Assembly: GCA_035937795.1 (NCBI GenBank)
Contig: DASZHO010000149.1
Coordinates: 8,331 to 72,330 of the forward strand
Origin: JAMQPK01 sp035937795
Lineage (GTDB): Bacteria > Acidobacteriota > Vicinamibacteria > Vicinamibacterales > JAMQPK01
DNA: 64,000 nt
Direction: 5' to 3'
Under the pieces are notes generated by a model that worked only from the letters and a program-made list of their open reading frames with translations, was not told the origin of the DNA and searched no databases. A program made the translations under genes and the position numbers. This document shows positions 24,696 to 33,319 of this stretch, in pieces. Position 1 is the first letter of the stretch; every line of letters begins with the position of its first letter.

Positions 24696-25097
24696 ATGGA
24701 TGGCCTCGCGGAAATACTCGTCCCAATCGCCGCGATTCTCGGAGGACTCGGGTTTGCGGGCTACGCCATGAGCATCAAAGTGCGCATGCGCGAGATGCAT
24801 CATCGCGAGCGCTTGGCCATGATCGAAAAGGGGATGACGCCGCCCCCCCTCCCGACGCGGTCCGACCGCGATTTTGGTAGCCGCCACCGGCGCGGATCCG
24901 GGATCATCTGCATCTTTGCCGGCTTGGGGCTCGCCTTTCTGCTCGGCTATGGGAACAACCAGGGGATGCAGGGGTATGCCATCGGCGCCTTTGTGGCGCT
25001 GATTGGCGTCGCGATACTCATCAACAGCATCCTGGACAGTCGTCCGCTCAGGGACTCCAACCCCCCACGCTCCGATTCCAGCCCGCACCCGATGTAA
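24696..25097 (+). CDS. Small membrane protein of unknown function (DUF6249-like)
   Basis: A 133-residue protein with three hydrophobic segments: one at the N-terminus (EILVPIAAILGGLGFAGYAMSI), then a basic linker (KVRMREMHHRERLAMIEKGMTPP), then a pair (GIICIFAGLGLAFLLGYG and YAIGAFVALIGVAILINSIL). The RHRERLAMIEKG-type linker between a first helix and a helical pair is common in a conserved domain of unknown function. The ATG at 24696 follows GGGGAG; the longer frame would need a TTG inside the tandem repeats. No catalytic residues are evident. Confidence 0.75.
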   Translation: MDGLAEILVPIAAILGGLGFAGYAMSIKVRMREMHHRERLAMIEKGMTPPPLPTRSDRDFGSRHRRGSGIICIFAGLGLAFLLGYGNNQGMQGYAIGAFVALIGVAILINSILDSRPLRDSNPPRSDSSPHPM

Positions 25098-25123
25098 AGC
25101 CTTTTATAATCGGCCAGAGTGGT

Positions 25124-26716
25124 ATGAAACGGATTCCCCTGGCCGGCGTCGCGCTGGCGTGTTTGGCCGCAGCCCGGATGGGCGCCTCTCCCGCGCCCGA
25201 TGCCTCGGCAATCGATCGCGCCTTCCAGGAGTTCCTGGGCGCGCCGGACCAGGCGGCGGCAGCCAGGCGCGCCGACGCCGTCGTGAAAAGCGGCGTGCCG
25301 TTCGACGAAGCTGTCGCCCGGCTGCGGCGCGGCCGTGACTACTCGACGAGCGTGGCACGCGGCACCGAGCACGGCCGTCATCGCACATTCGACGGCGTCG
25401 AACACGACTACACGTTCGTTGTCCCCGCCAACTACGATCCGTCGCGGCAATACCGGCTCCGCGTGCAGCTGCACGGCGGCGTGAGCAGACCGGAGCAGCC
25501 CGACCCCAACCGCCTGGGCATTGGCCGTCTTCCCGGCACGGTCGAAGAGATCTCCGTATTTCCTTCGGCGTGGGCTGATTCGCTGTGGTGGCAGGCATCG
25601 CAGGTCGACAACCTCGCGAAGATCCTCGACAAGCTGAAACGTACGTACAACGTCGATGAGAACCGCGTGTACCTCACCGGCATATCCGATGGCGGCACGG
25701 GCGCCTATTTCATGGCCTTCCGCGACACGACGCCGTGGGCGAGCTTTCTGCCGCTCAACGGCAACATGCTGGTGCTGGCGTCGCCCGAGGTGGGGGCCGA
25801 CGGCGAGATGTTTCCGGGGAACGCCGTCAACAAGCCATTTTTCGTCGTGAACGGAGGGCTCGATCGGCTCTATCCGGCGCATATCGTGCAGCCCTACGTT
25901 GAGCACCTCGAGAAACTCGGCGCCGACGTGGTGTTTCACGTGCAGCCGGACGCCGATCACAACACCGACTGGTGGCCCGAAGAGCGCGCCGCGTATGAGG
26001 CATTTGTCGACGGCCATCCGCGCGATCCGTTGCCGGACAAACTGTCGTGGGAGACCGAGCGCACCGATCGCTACAACCGTGCCCATTGGCTCGTGATCGA
26101 TCGGCTTGGCGACGTCGCCGGCCAGGCGAAGCTTGCCGACAGCAATCTGCTCCTCGGGCGCGTCGAATATGACTTCGGGTTGCGGATCAGCTCGAACATA
26201 GACGGCGGGCGGCGCGTGCTCGACGTGGCGCCGAACTCGAACGCATATCGGATCGGCCTGCGCCCCGGTGATCTGATTCTCGACGTGGAAGGGCGGACGG
26301 TGCAGACTGCCCGCGATATTGTTGAACCGATGCAGCAATGGGCCATCGGCCGAACGGTGCGGGTGACCGTCGAGCGTGCTGGCCGGAGCGTGTCGCTGGA
26401 AGGGCCGTTTCAGCCGGATCAGTTCGAGGCGCCGGGAGGTCCCATCTTCCCCCGCGGGAAACCGTCGGGGCGTATCGACCTGGCGCGCCACGCGAACGTG
26501 GTCGAAGCATCGACGCGCGGCGTCCGCGCGTTCACGCTTCTGCTGTCGCCATCGAAATTCGATTTGACCAAGCCTGTTCGCGTCGTCGCCAACGGGCGAA
26601 CCGTGTTTGAGGGCCCGGTCGCGCCGAGCGTGGCGACGCTTCTGAAATGGGCCGCGCGCGATAACGATCGAACGATGCTGTTCGGCGCCGAATTGACGGT
26701 AGACCTGACAAAATAG
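25124..26716 (+). CDS. Exported alpha/beta-hydrolase (esterase/depolymerase-like) with PDZ domain
   Basis: A 530-residue protein with a signal peptide (MKRIPLAGVALACLAAARMGA). Residues about 90-310 form an alpha/beta-hydrolase with the nucleophile motif GISDGG near residue 190, LHGG oxyanion strand near 117 and a candidate catalytic His in DADHNTDWWP near 286. A PDZ domain follows near 370-430 (VAPNSNAYRIGLRPGDLILDVEGRTVQTARDI), and a beta-rich tail ends the protein. TATAAT at 25105-25110 lies 13 bp before the ATG and is a good -10 candidate. It resembles PHB-depolymerase/feruloyl-esterase-like exported hydrolases; the PDZ may bind a substrate peptide or partner. Confidence 0.85.
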   Translation: MKRIPLAGVALACLAAARMGASPAPDASAIDRAFQEFLGAPDQAAAARRADAVVKSGVPFDEAVARLRRGRDYSTSVARGTEHGRHRTFDGVEHDYTFVVPANYDPSRQYRLRVQLHGGVSRPEQPDPNRLGIGRLPGTVEEISVFPSAWADSLWWQASQVDNLAKILDKLKRTYNVDENRVYLTGISDGGTGAYFMAFRDTTPWASFLPLNGNMLVLASPEVGADGEMFPGNAVNKPFFVVNGGLDRLYPAHIVQPYVEHLEKLGADVVFHVQPDADHNTDWWPEERAAYEAFVDGHPRDPLPDKLSWETERTDRYNRAHWLVIDRLGDVAGQAKLADSNLLLGRVEYDFGLRISSNIDGGRRVLDVAPNSNAYRIGLRPGDLILDVEGRTVQTARDIVEPMQQWAIGRTVRVTVERAGRSVSLEGPFQPDQFEAPGGPIFPRGKPSGRIDLARHANVVEASTRGVRAFTLLLSPSKFDLTKPVRVVANGRTVFEGPVAPSVATLLKWAARDNDRTMLFGAELTVDLTK

Positions 26717-26741
26717 GAACGTGGGACCGGGTCATTAAGTG

Positions 26742-27335
26742 ATGGAATATCGGATCACGCAATATCCGCTCGAACAGGGCGCGCTCGAGATTCAGTACAT
26801 CGAGGAATTCTTCGGCGAGTATCAGCGGCGCAAGACCGTTGCGGAGATTGTGGGCCGCCTCGAGCACCGCGATCATCTGATTCTGATGGCGACGGCGCCG
26901 CTCCCAGACGATCCCGGCAGCGTCGTGCCGGTGTCCTATAAGGTGGCGCACGAGATCCGTCTGCACGAGGACAACCCGAAGCTGCAAGACCTGGTGGCGC
27001 GGCTGCGCGAGCACGTCAAGTTCGAAGGAAGACGGATCCTCTATACCTGGATTGGCGGCACGCGGCGTGATTGGCGCGGCCAGGGGCACTTTCGCGCGTT
27101 GACCGAACAGCAGGAAGCATGGGCGCTGGAACAGGGCTTCGACGAGATCATCGTCAAAACCAAGAACAAGTTCTACGAGATGCGCGGCACGCTCGACCAT
27201 CTCCGCTTCGACGTCGTGAAATACGAGCCGCACGCCGACAACCGCGAGTCGAAAGTCTATCTGAGCAAGAAATTGAATCCGGACGTGCTGGACACGCACC
27301 GGATGATGCGTACCGTCGTGACCATGGAATCGTAA
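26742..27335 (+). CDS. GNAT family N-acetyltransferase
   Basis: A 197-residue protein with a GNAT core near the middle: ILYTWIGGTRRDWRGQGHFRALTEQQEAWALEQGFDEIIVKT has the acetyl-CoA-binding RGQGHFRAL loop followed by the usual helix and strand. ATG at 26742 chosen over GTG 26739 as the more usual codon. It starts 25 bp after the hydrolase gene and may be in its operon. The acceptor substrate is unknown. Confidence 0.85.
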   Translation: MEYRITQYPLEQGALEIQYIEEFFGEYQRRKTVAEIVGRLEHRDHLILMATAPLPDDPGSVVPVSYKVAHEIRLHEDNPKLQDLVARLREHVKFEGRRILYTWIGGTRRDWRGQGHFRALTEQQEAWALEQGFDEIIVKTKNKFYEMRGTLDHLRFDVVKYEPHADNRESKVYLSKKLNPDVLDTHRMMRTVVTMES

Positions 27336-27345
27336 CAGGCTGCGA

Positions 27346-27711
27346 TCATGGGCGGGAATTGAGCGTAATGATGAGTTTCTGCAGTCCCGCCACCACTTGG
27401 CTGTACTTCTGCTCGAAATCCCGGTACACTTCGGGGCGTAGCAAACCCAATCTGCTGGAGAGACCCAGCAGGTAAAGCACCTCCGCAGCAGAGCCTGCTG
27501 CGACGTTCACGAAATGAAGATAGTCGCGCATTGTTCGACGAATACAGCCTTCGACGAGGTTGGTCGGTACCGAGATGGCGGCTCGCCGGATCTGATCGCA
27601 CAATCCGAAACGTTCTTCCGAAGGAAACGCGGACGTTTTTGCGTACACCTCAATGACAAGTTCATCGGCCAGCCACCTTCCGGAGGCAAAAACCAATCCG
27701 TACCGTGACAC
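27346..27711 (-). CDS. Four-helix-bundle protein (S23/23S rRNA intervening-sequence family)
   Basis: About 121 residues matching the small helical family first named from 23S rRNA intervening sequences: VIEVYAKTSAFPSEERFGLCDQIRRAAISVPTNLVEGC followed by YLHFVNVAAGSAAEVLYLLGLSSRLGLL. The function of the family is not established. The start is uncertain (GTG 27711 used; TTG 27732 also possible) because the 5' end runs into a heptamer repeat that sits immediately upstream. It is convergent with the GNAT gene and divergent from the topoisomerase gene. Confidence 0.8.
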   Translation of the reverse strand: MSRYGLVFASGRWLADELVIEVYAKTSAFPSEERFGLCDQIRRAAISVPTNLVEGCIRRTMRDYLHFVNVAAGSAAEVLYLLGLSSRLGLLRPEVYRDFEQKYSQVVAGLQKLIITLNSRP

Positions 27712-27720
27712 CGTCTCTGG

Positions 27721-27765
27721 CCCAGAGCCCAAACCCCAGAGCCCAAAGCCCGAAGCCCAGAGCCC
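27721..27765. repeat. 7-bp short tandem repeat, six units
   Basis: Six consecutive heptamers of the form CCCAGAG, CCCAAAC, CCCAAAG or CCCGAAG fill the gap between divergent genes and end 8 bp before the parC start. The period is exact although the unit sequence varies at positions 4-7. Confidence 0.85.
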
Positions 27766-27772
27766 ATTTTAG

Positions 27773-30178
27773 ATGTCCAAACGGCGAAAACCCGCAGACG
27801 TGAAGCTCGACTTCGATTCGCCGGTCGAACCGGGATCGGCCGAGGGCGGCAACGGCAGCGGTGGCGGCCAGGCCGCCGTTTCTCTACACGAGGCGGCGCA
27901 GTCGCGCTACCTGAATTACGCGCTGTCGGTGATCACGTCGCGCGCGTTGCCGGATGTGCGCGATGGGCTCAAGCCGGTTCAGCGCCGCATCCTTTATACG
28001 ATGTGGCAGCAGGGGCTGACCGCCGACACGAAGTTCCGCAAGTGCGCGAAGGTCGTTGGCGACGTGATGGGAAGCTTTCATCCCCACGGCGACGCCGCCA
28101 TCTACGAGACGCTCGTGCGTATGGCGCAGTCGTTTTCGCTGCGATATCCGCTGATCGACGGCTCGGGGAACTTCGGATCGCTCGACGGCGACAACGCCGC
28201 GGCGATGCGCTACACGGAGTGCCGCCTGACGAGACTCAGCGACGAGCTGCTCGCGGAAATCGAGCAGGACACCGTGCCCTATCGGCCGAACTACGACGGC
28301 ACCAAGACCGAGCCGGTCGTGCTGCCCGCGCGGCTGCCGAATCTGTTGATCAACGGCGCCACCGGCATTGCCGTCGGCATGGCCACCAACATCCCGCCGC
28401 ACAATCTCGGGGAGGTCTGCACCGCGCTCGTCCGCCTGCTCGACAATGACGAGCTCGGCAACGCCCAGTTGTGCAAATACATCAAAGGGCCGGATTTTCC
28501 AACGGGCGGGCAGATTCTGAACTCGCCAGAAGAGATCAAGGCCTTGTATCGCACCGGCAGCGGCTCGATCAGGCTGCGCGGCACGTGGGATATCGGCGAG
28601 GAGACCCGGACGACCAAGACCGTCCACATCGACAGCGTGCCCTACACGGTGAACAAGGCTCAGCTGGTCGAGCGCATCGCCGAGGTGGTGCTCAGCAGGA
28701 AGCTTCCGCAGCTTCTCGATGTGAAGGACGTGTCGACCGAGGACGTGCGCATTGCCCTCGAGCTGAAAAAGGACGCCGACGAGAAGATGGTGATGGCCTA
28801 CCTCTACAAGCACACGCCGCTGCAGACGACGTTCCCGGTCAATCTGACGTGCCTGATTCCAACGGAGAATCCCGAGGTCGGTCGCCCGGAGCGGCTGGAC
28901 CTGAAATCGATTCTCTGGCACTTCCTCCACTTCCGCCTCGAAGTGGTGACCAACCGGCTCGAGCACGAGCTCGAGGCGCTGAAGAAGCGCATCCATATTC
29001 TCGAAGGCTTCGAGCAGGTGTTTGCCGTGCTCGACGAGGTCCTGCGGATCGTCCGCAAGTCGGACGGCAAGCAGGACGCCGCCGAAAAAATCATGAAGCG
29101 CTTCGGGCTCGATGCCGAGCAGACCGACGCGATTCTCGAGCTGAAGATTTACCGCCTCGCGCGGCTCGAGATACTGGTCATCCAGCAGGAGCTGGACGAG
29201 AGACGGAAGCGCGCGAAGCAAATCAGCGGTCTGTTGAAGAACGAGGAGAGCCGCTGGAAGCTGGTGCGCGAAGAGCTCGAGGACATCCAGAGAACGTACG
29301 CGGACGCCAAGACCGACAAGCGGCGCACGAAGATCGAGGCCGAGGAAACCGTCGAGTACTCGGTCGACGACTTCATCGTAGAGGAAGACAACGTCGTGAT
29401 CGTGTCGCAGGACGGGTGGGTGAAGCGGCAGAAGGAAGTGAAGGACCTGTCGACCACGCGGCTTCGTGAAGGTGATGCGGTGCTCGCCGTGCTCGTCGGC
29501 AGCACGCGAGCGACGGTTGTGTTCTTCACGAATTTCGGCAGCGCGTATACGTGCCGCGTGATCGACGTGCCGGCTTCCACTGGTTACGGAGAGCCGGTGC
29601 AGAGCCTGTTCAAGCTCAAGGACGGCGAGCGCGTGATTGCGGCAGCCAGCCTCGATCCGCGCCTGGCGGCCGGGATCAAACCGAAGAAAGAAGGCGACAT
29701 CCCACCCACGCACGCGGTGGCGGTGACAAGCGACGGCTACAGCTTGCGCTTCGGTCTCGAGCCGTTTGTCGAAGCGAGCACCCGCGCCGGCCGGAGATTT
29801 GCGCGCGTCGGCCAGGACGCCGAAGTGGTGGGCGTGTCGGTGGTGCGCGGCGGCGAGATCCTGATTGCCGCCACGCGGCAGGCGCGTGCGCTGCTGTGCA
29901 AGGTGGACGAAGTGAACTTTCTGTCCGGCCCGGGCCGCGGTGTGATTTTGATCAAGCTCGGAAAAAAAGACGACGACCGCGTGCTGGGATTTGTCGCCTC
30001 GACGGGCGATCGCGATCTCCTGACGGTGGAGACCACGCGCGGTGCGACGCAGACAATCAGCACCGGGAAATACAGCGTAACGGGTCGCGGCGGCCGCGGC
30101 CGCGAGCTCCTTCAGCGCGGTGAGTTTACGCGCGTTGTGCCTGCGATTCCCGAGCTTCCCCAGATTTCCGGTGCCTGA
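27773..30178 (+). CDS. parC: Type IIA topoisomerase subunit A (topoisomerase IV ParC or GyrA-like)
   Basis: An 801-residue breakage-reunion subunit. The N-terminal winged helix holds ALPDVRDGLKPVQRRILY, the catalytic Tyr is in AAAMRYTECRL near residue 147, and a C-terminal propeller begins near 540. No GyrA-box (QRRGGKG-like) is found in the C-terminal domain, and the B subunit nearby is short, so ParC is preferred, though gyrase is possible. The quinolone region reads HPHGDAAIYETLV: the position equivalent to Ser83 (GyrA)/Ser80 (ParC) is Ala. The product acts with the B subunit at 30440 to relax or decatenate DNA. A glycine-rich N-terminal extension of about 30 residues (GGNGSGGG) is unusual. 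Confidence 0.9.
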   Translation: MSKRRKPADVKLDFDSPVEPGSAEGGNGSGGGQAAVSLHEAAQSRYLNYALSVITSRALPDVRDGLKPVQRRILYTMWQQGLTADTKFRKCAKVVGDVMGSFHPHGDAAIYETLVRMAQSFSLRYPLIDGSGNFGSLDGDNAAAMRYTECRLTRLSDELLAEIEQDTVPYRPNYDGTKTEPVVLPARLPNLLINGATGIAVGMATNIPPHNLGEVCTALVRLLDNDELGNAQLCKYIKGPDFPTGGQILNSPEEIKALYRTGSGSIRLRGTWDIGEETRTTKTVHIDSVPYTVNKAQLVERIAEVVLSRKLPQLLDVKDVSTEDVRIALELKKDADEKMVMAYLYKHTPLQTTFPVNLTCLIPTENPEVGRPERLDLKSILWHFLHFRLEVVTNRLEHELEALKKRIHILEGFEQVFAVLDEVLRIVRKSDGKQDAAEKIMKRFGLDAEQTDAILELKIYRLARLEILVIQQELDERRKRAKQISGLLKNEESRWKLVREELEDIQRTYADAKTDKRRTKIEAEETVEYSVDDFIVEEDNVVIVSQDGWVKRQKEVKDLSTTRLREGDAVLAVLVGSTRATVVFFTNFGSAYTCRVIDVPASTGYGEPVQSLFKLKDGERVIAAASLDPRLAAGIKPKKEGDIPPTHAVAVTSDGYSLRFGLEPFVEASTRAGRRFARVGQDAEVVGVSVVRGGEILIAATRQARALLCKVDEVNFLSGPGRGVILIKLGKKDDDRVLGFVASTGDRDLLTVETTRGATQTISTGKYSVTGRGGRGRELLQRGEFTRVVPAIPELPQISGA

Positions 30179-30311
30179 CACGATCTCCATCCGCAAGTTC
30201 AGAGCAGGCGACGTCGCGCACGTGCCGCTGCTCGTACTTTTCACGCCGGTTTGGTACACTGGGGCATCGAGGAATGACTCGAAGTGGTTTGATGACCTCG
30301 TACGCGGGTGG

Positions 30312-30396
30312 CGCCGATTTTTTCTTGCCCGCCGCGCAGGGCCGTCTCACGTGACAGGTGGTTGTCGGCCCGAGGACGGGCGAGGAAAAATCGGCG
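30312..30396 (+). promoter_or_regulatory. Long structured element upstream of parE: perfect 20-bp stem
   Basis: Bases 30312-30331 pair with 30377-30396 over 20 consecutive positions, two of them G-U in RNA. An inner 6-bp stem (GGGCCG at 30339 with CGGCCC at 30366) extends the hairpin. No T run follows on either strand, so it is not an intrinsic terminator. TACACT at about 30255 could be a -10 box, which would put the structure in the parE 5' leader, ending 44 bases before the start codon. Function unknown. Confidence 0.65.
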
Positions 30397-30439
30397 ACAG
30401 GACCCGCTTAGTGAGGTTATCGAAACCGTCTCTAATTTA

Positions 30440-32347
30440 ATGGCCTACACCGCCAAAGACATCACCGTCCTGGAAGGCCTCGAGCCGGTTCGCCGCCGCC
30501 CCGGCATGTACATCGGCGGCGTCGGATCCTCCGGGCTCCATCACCTCGTCTGGGAGATTCTCGACAATTCGATCGACGAGGCCATGAACGGCCACGCCTC
30601 GAACATCTGGGTCACCCTGCACAAAGACGGTTCCTCGATCACCGTCGAAGATGACGGGCGCGGGATCCCGATCGATAAGCATCCGACCAGCAAGAAGAGC
30701 GCGTTGGAAGTGATTTTCACGATGCTGCACGCCGGCGGAAAATTCGATCACGGCAGCTACAAAACGGCGGGCGGCCTTCACGGGGTGGGCGCGAGCGTCG
30801 TGAATGCGCTCTCGAAGGAACTGGTGGCGACCGTTCGCCGCGATGGTGCCGAATGGGAGCAGCGGTTCAAGCAGGGCCAGCCTCTGGGACCGCCGAGAAA
30901 AGTTGGTCCCGCGCGCGGCAGCGGCACGAAGATTTTTTTCCGTCCGGACCCGGCGATCTTTCCGAAAGTGGAGCTCGACGCCGTCGTCATCGCCGAGCGC
31001 CTCGATGTAGCCAGCTATCTGCACAAGGGGCTCAAGATCACATTCGAGAGCGAGGCCGAGAAGACCAGGGCCACCTTCGAGCACAGCGATGGGCTCGTTG
31101 CCTACTTGAAGAAGATTGTGGCCGAGCGCGGCGCCAAACCGATTCACGATGCCGCGTTCACGCTGGAAAAGCAGAACGGCTTGCGCCTCGATCTCGTGTT
31201 GCAATGGACCGAGTCGACCGAAGAGCACATCCGGAGCTACGTGAACGGCATTCCCACGGGATCCGGCGGCACGCACGAGAACGGACTGCGCGCTGGCCTG
31301 GGCAAGGCGATGCGGAATTTCATCGACACGCATAACCTGTCGCCCAAAGGCGTGACGATTGCCGCCGAAGACATCCGCGAGGGCCTTACCGGCGTGTTGA
31401 GCATCTTCATGCAGGAGCCCCAATTTCAAGGGCAAACCAAAGATCGGTTGAACAACCCCGAAGCGATGTCGGCCGTCGATTCGCTGGTCCGCCCCGGCCT
31501 CGAGCACTGGCTGAATCACAACAGCAGCGTGGCCGAAGCGATTGTGGCGCGGATCATTCTCGCGGCTCGGGCGCGTGAAGCCAGCCGCGCGGCGTCGCAG
31601 GAAGTGACGCGGAAGAGTGCGACGTCGGGCCGGCTGAATCTTCCCGGCAAGCTGAGCGATTGCAGCGGCTCGGGCCGCTCCGATTCCGAGCTCTTCATCG
31701 TCGAAGGCGACTCGGCCGGCGGATCGGCCAAGCAAGGCCGCGACCGGACGCGCCAGGCGATCCTTCCGCTGCGCGGCAAAGTGCTGAATACCGAGAGCGC
31801 GTCGCTGGCCAAGGTGCTCGAGAACAAGGAATTGTCCGATCTGGTGACGGCCATCGGCACCGGACTGGGGAAGAACTTCGATCTGGCGCGCCTGCGCTAC
31901 GGCAAGCTGATCATCCTGGCCGACGCAGATTCGGACGGGAATCACATTGCCACTCTGCTCCTGACGTTTCTCTATCGGCATATTCCGCAACTGATCAAGG
32001 AAGGCAAGGTCTTTCTCGCGCAGCCGCCGCTCTATCGCATCGACATCGGCAAAGAGACATTCTGGGCGCTCGACGATGCGCACCGGGATGCGATTGTGAA
32101 GAAGCACAAGAGTAGCAACGGCCGCGGGAACCCCGAGATCACGCGATTCAAGGGCCTTGGCGAGATGATGCCGAAAGTGCTGTGGGAAACGACACTCAAC
32201 CCGAAGACCCGCCGCCTCCTGCGCGTCGACATTTCAGACCAGATCGTGACCGACCGCGTGATCAACGAACTGATGGGCAAAGACGCCAGCGCCCGCTTCC
32301 GCTTCATCATGGAGCGCGCCGAGGAAGCCGAGGAGCTCGACGTCTAG
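30440..32347 (+). CDS. parE: Type IIA topoisomerase subunit B (topoisomerase IV ParE or GyrB-like)
   Basis: A 635-residue ATPase subunit. The GHKL ATP site includes EILDNSIDEA, DDGRGIP and GGLHGVGASVVNALS; the Toprim domain has VEGDSAGGSAKQGRDR and the metal-binding DADSDGNHI. The length matches ParE rather than long GyrB. ATG 30440 was chosen because MAYTAKDITVLEGLEPVRRRPGMYIG is the normal N-terminus; the frame is open further upstream only through the hairpin at 30312. No Shine-Dalgarno sequence is close to the start. It forms the enzyme with the A subunit at 27773. Confidence 0.9.
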   Translation: MAYTAKDITVLEGLEPVRRRPGMYIGGVGSSGLHHLVWEILDNSIDEAMNGHASNIWVTLHKDGSSITVEDDGRGIPIDKHPTSKKSALEVIFTMLHAGGKFDHGSYKTAGGLHGVGASVVNALSKELVATVRRDGAEWEQRFKQGQPLGPPRKVGPARGSGTKIFFRPDPAIFPKVELDAVVIAERLDVASYLHKGLKITFESEAEKTRATFEHSDGLVAYLKKIVAERGAKPIHDAAFTLEKQNGLRLDLVLQWTESTEEHIRSYVNGIPTGSGGTHENGLRAGLGKAMRNFIDTHNLSPKGVTIAAEDIREGLTGVLSIFMQEPQFQGQTKDRLNNPEAMSAVDSLVRPGLEHWLNHNSSVAEAIVARIILAARAREASRAASQEVTRKSATSGRLNLPGKLSDCSGSGRSDSELFIVEGDSAGGSAKQGRDRTRQAILPLRGKVLNTESASLAKVLENKELSDLVTAIGTGLGKNFDLARLRYGKLIILADADSDGNHIATLLLTFLYRHIPQLIKEGKVFLAQPPLYRIDIGKETFWALDDAHRDAIVKKHKSSNGRGNPEITRFKGLGEMMPKVLWETTLNPKTRRLLRVDISDQIVTDRVINELMGKDASARFRFIMERAEEAEELDV

Positions 32348-32437
32348 CGGCGACACGCGGGTCACATCCCTCCCATTGATCTAGAATCAGTCATCACGTC
32401 AACAAAAGACGCCTATCGGCACACGCAGATCGGGTGG

Positions 32438-33319
32438 GTGATCATCGTGACGTCATTGCTGGTGTTGCTGGTGATGACGATTCCACTAATGACGATTCCT
32501 CCAATGACGATCCCACCAATGACGATGCCAATTCGTCTGTTGCCGGTTGCCGTCATCTTCCTTGCCCTTCTTTTGTTCGGCACGTTGGCCGTGGCGGTCG
32601 ACGAGAGGCAGCTCTCGCTGCGATTCGGTATTGGCCTGATTCGAAGGAATATCCCGCTGGCCGACATCCGGTCGTTCAAGGCCGTGCGCAATCCCTGGTA
32701 TTACGGGTGGGGCATCCGGATCAATCAGGCTGGCAGGCTGTATAACGTGTCGGGCCTCTCCGCAGTCGATCTCCTTCTCAACGACGGCAAACACGTGAGG
32801 GTAGGCACCGATGAGCCGGAGGCGCTCGTGGGCGCGCTCCGTCGCGCGATCGGCGAACCCCGGCCGCTCACACCTGAAGAGCAGCGCGCGGCCGTCACGG
32901 CCGGCCGCAGGTCGGCCGCGCTCGTCGCCTTTGCGAGCGTGGCGATCGCGATGATGGTGCTGGGGGTGTTATATGCCGGGATGCAGCCGCCAAGCGTCAA
33001 CATCTCGGCGTCCGGGCTCGCGATTCGCGGCGGCGCGTTTTACGCCGTGGACATGCCGATGACCGACATCGTGGAGCTGTCGCTGCAGGATACAATTCCA
33101 GGCGTGACTCGAAAGATCAATGGATTCAACGCAGGCAATACCCTGCGCGGCCACTTTCAACTCCAGGTGCTTGGCGACGGGCAACTCTTCATCAACCGCG
33201 GCGTTGCGCCCTACCTCGTGGTGAAAACGCGCGACAGCTTTGTGATCGTCAACTTCAAAGATCCGCAACGCACGCGCGATCTATACGCATCGCTGAAACA
33301 GCGGCTGCAGGCACGATGA
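32438..33319 (+). CDS. Membrane protein with bacterial PH-like domain and MTIPP repeats
   Basis: About 293 residues. Two N-terminal hydrophobic segments are separated by four 5-residue repeats (MTIPL, MTIPP, MTIPP, MTMPI). A PH-like region follows (LRFGIGLIRRNIPLADIRSFKAVRNPWYYGWGIRI), then a third membrane segment near 165-185 and a second small domain. The start is uncertain: in-frame codons before GTG 32438 spell RHTQIGW, which looks like conserved N-terminal sequence, but no ATG is present there, only an ATC at 32393 where a start would fit. The stop overlaps the DUF3052 gene. Confidence 0.65.
   Translation: MIIVTSLLVLLVMTIPLMTIPPMTIPPMTMPIRLLPVAVIFLALLLFGTLAVAVDERQLSLRFGIGLIRRNIPLADIRSFKAVRNPWYYGWGIRINQAGRLYNVSGLSAVDLLLNDGKHVRVGTDEPEALVGALRRAIGEPRPLTPEEQRAAVTAGRRSAALVAFASVAIAMMVLGVLYAGMQPPSVNISASGLAIRGGAFYAVDMPMTDIVELSLQDTIPGVTRKINGFNAGNTLRGHFQLQVLGDGQLFINRGVAPYLVVKTRDSFVIVNFKDPQRTRDLYASLKQRLQAR
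32474..32530. repeat. 15-bp in-frame tandem repeat encoding MTIPP
   Basis: Units beginning ATGACGAT recur every 15 bp four times inside the membrane-protein gene. Because 15 is a multiple of three the reading frame is kept, so copy number changes would alter only the loop length. Confidence 0.85.

Noticed and set aside
27721..27765. CRISPR-like array
   Set aside because: Units are 7 bp with no spacers and no cas genes are present. They are simple tandem repeats.
27884..30259. 791-codon minus-strand frame opposite parC
   Set aside because: It is antisense to an unmistakable topoisomerase subunit and shows no domain.
30318..30323. T run upstream of parE as an intrinsic terminator for parC
   Set aside because: The T run is inside the 5' arm of the 20-bp stem and pairs with an A run. 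It does not follow a hairpin.
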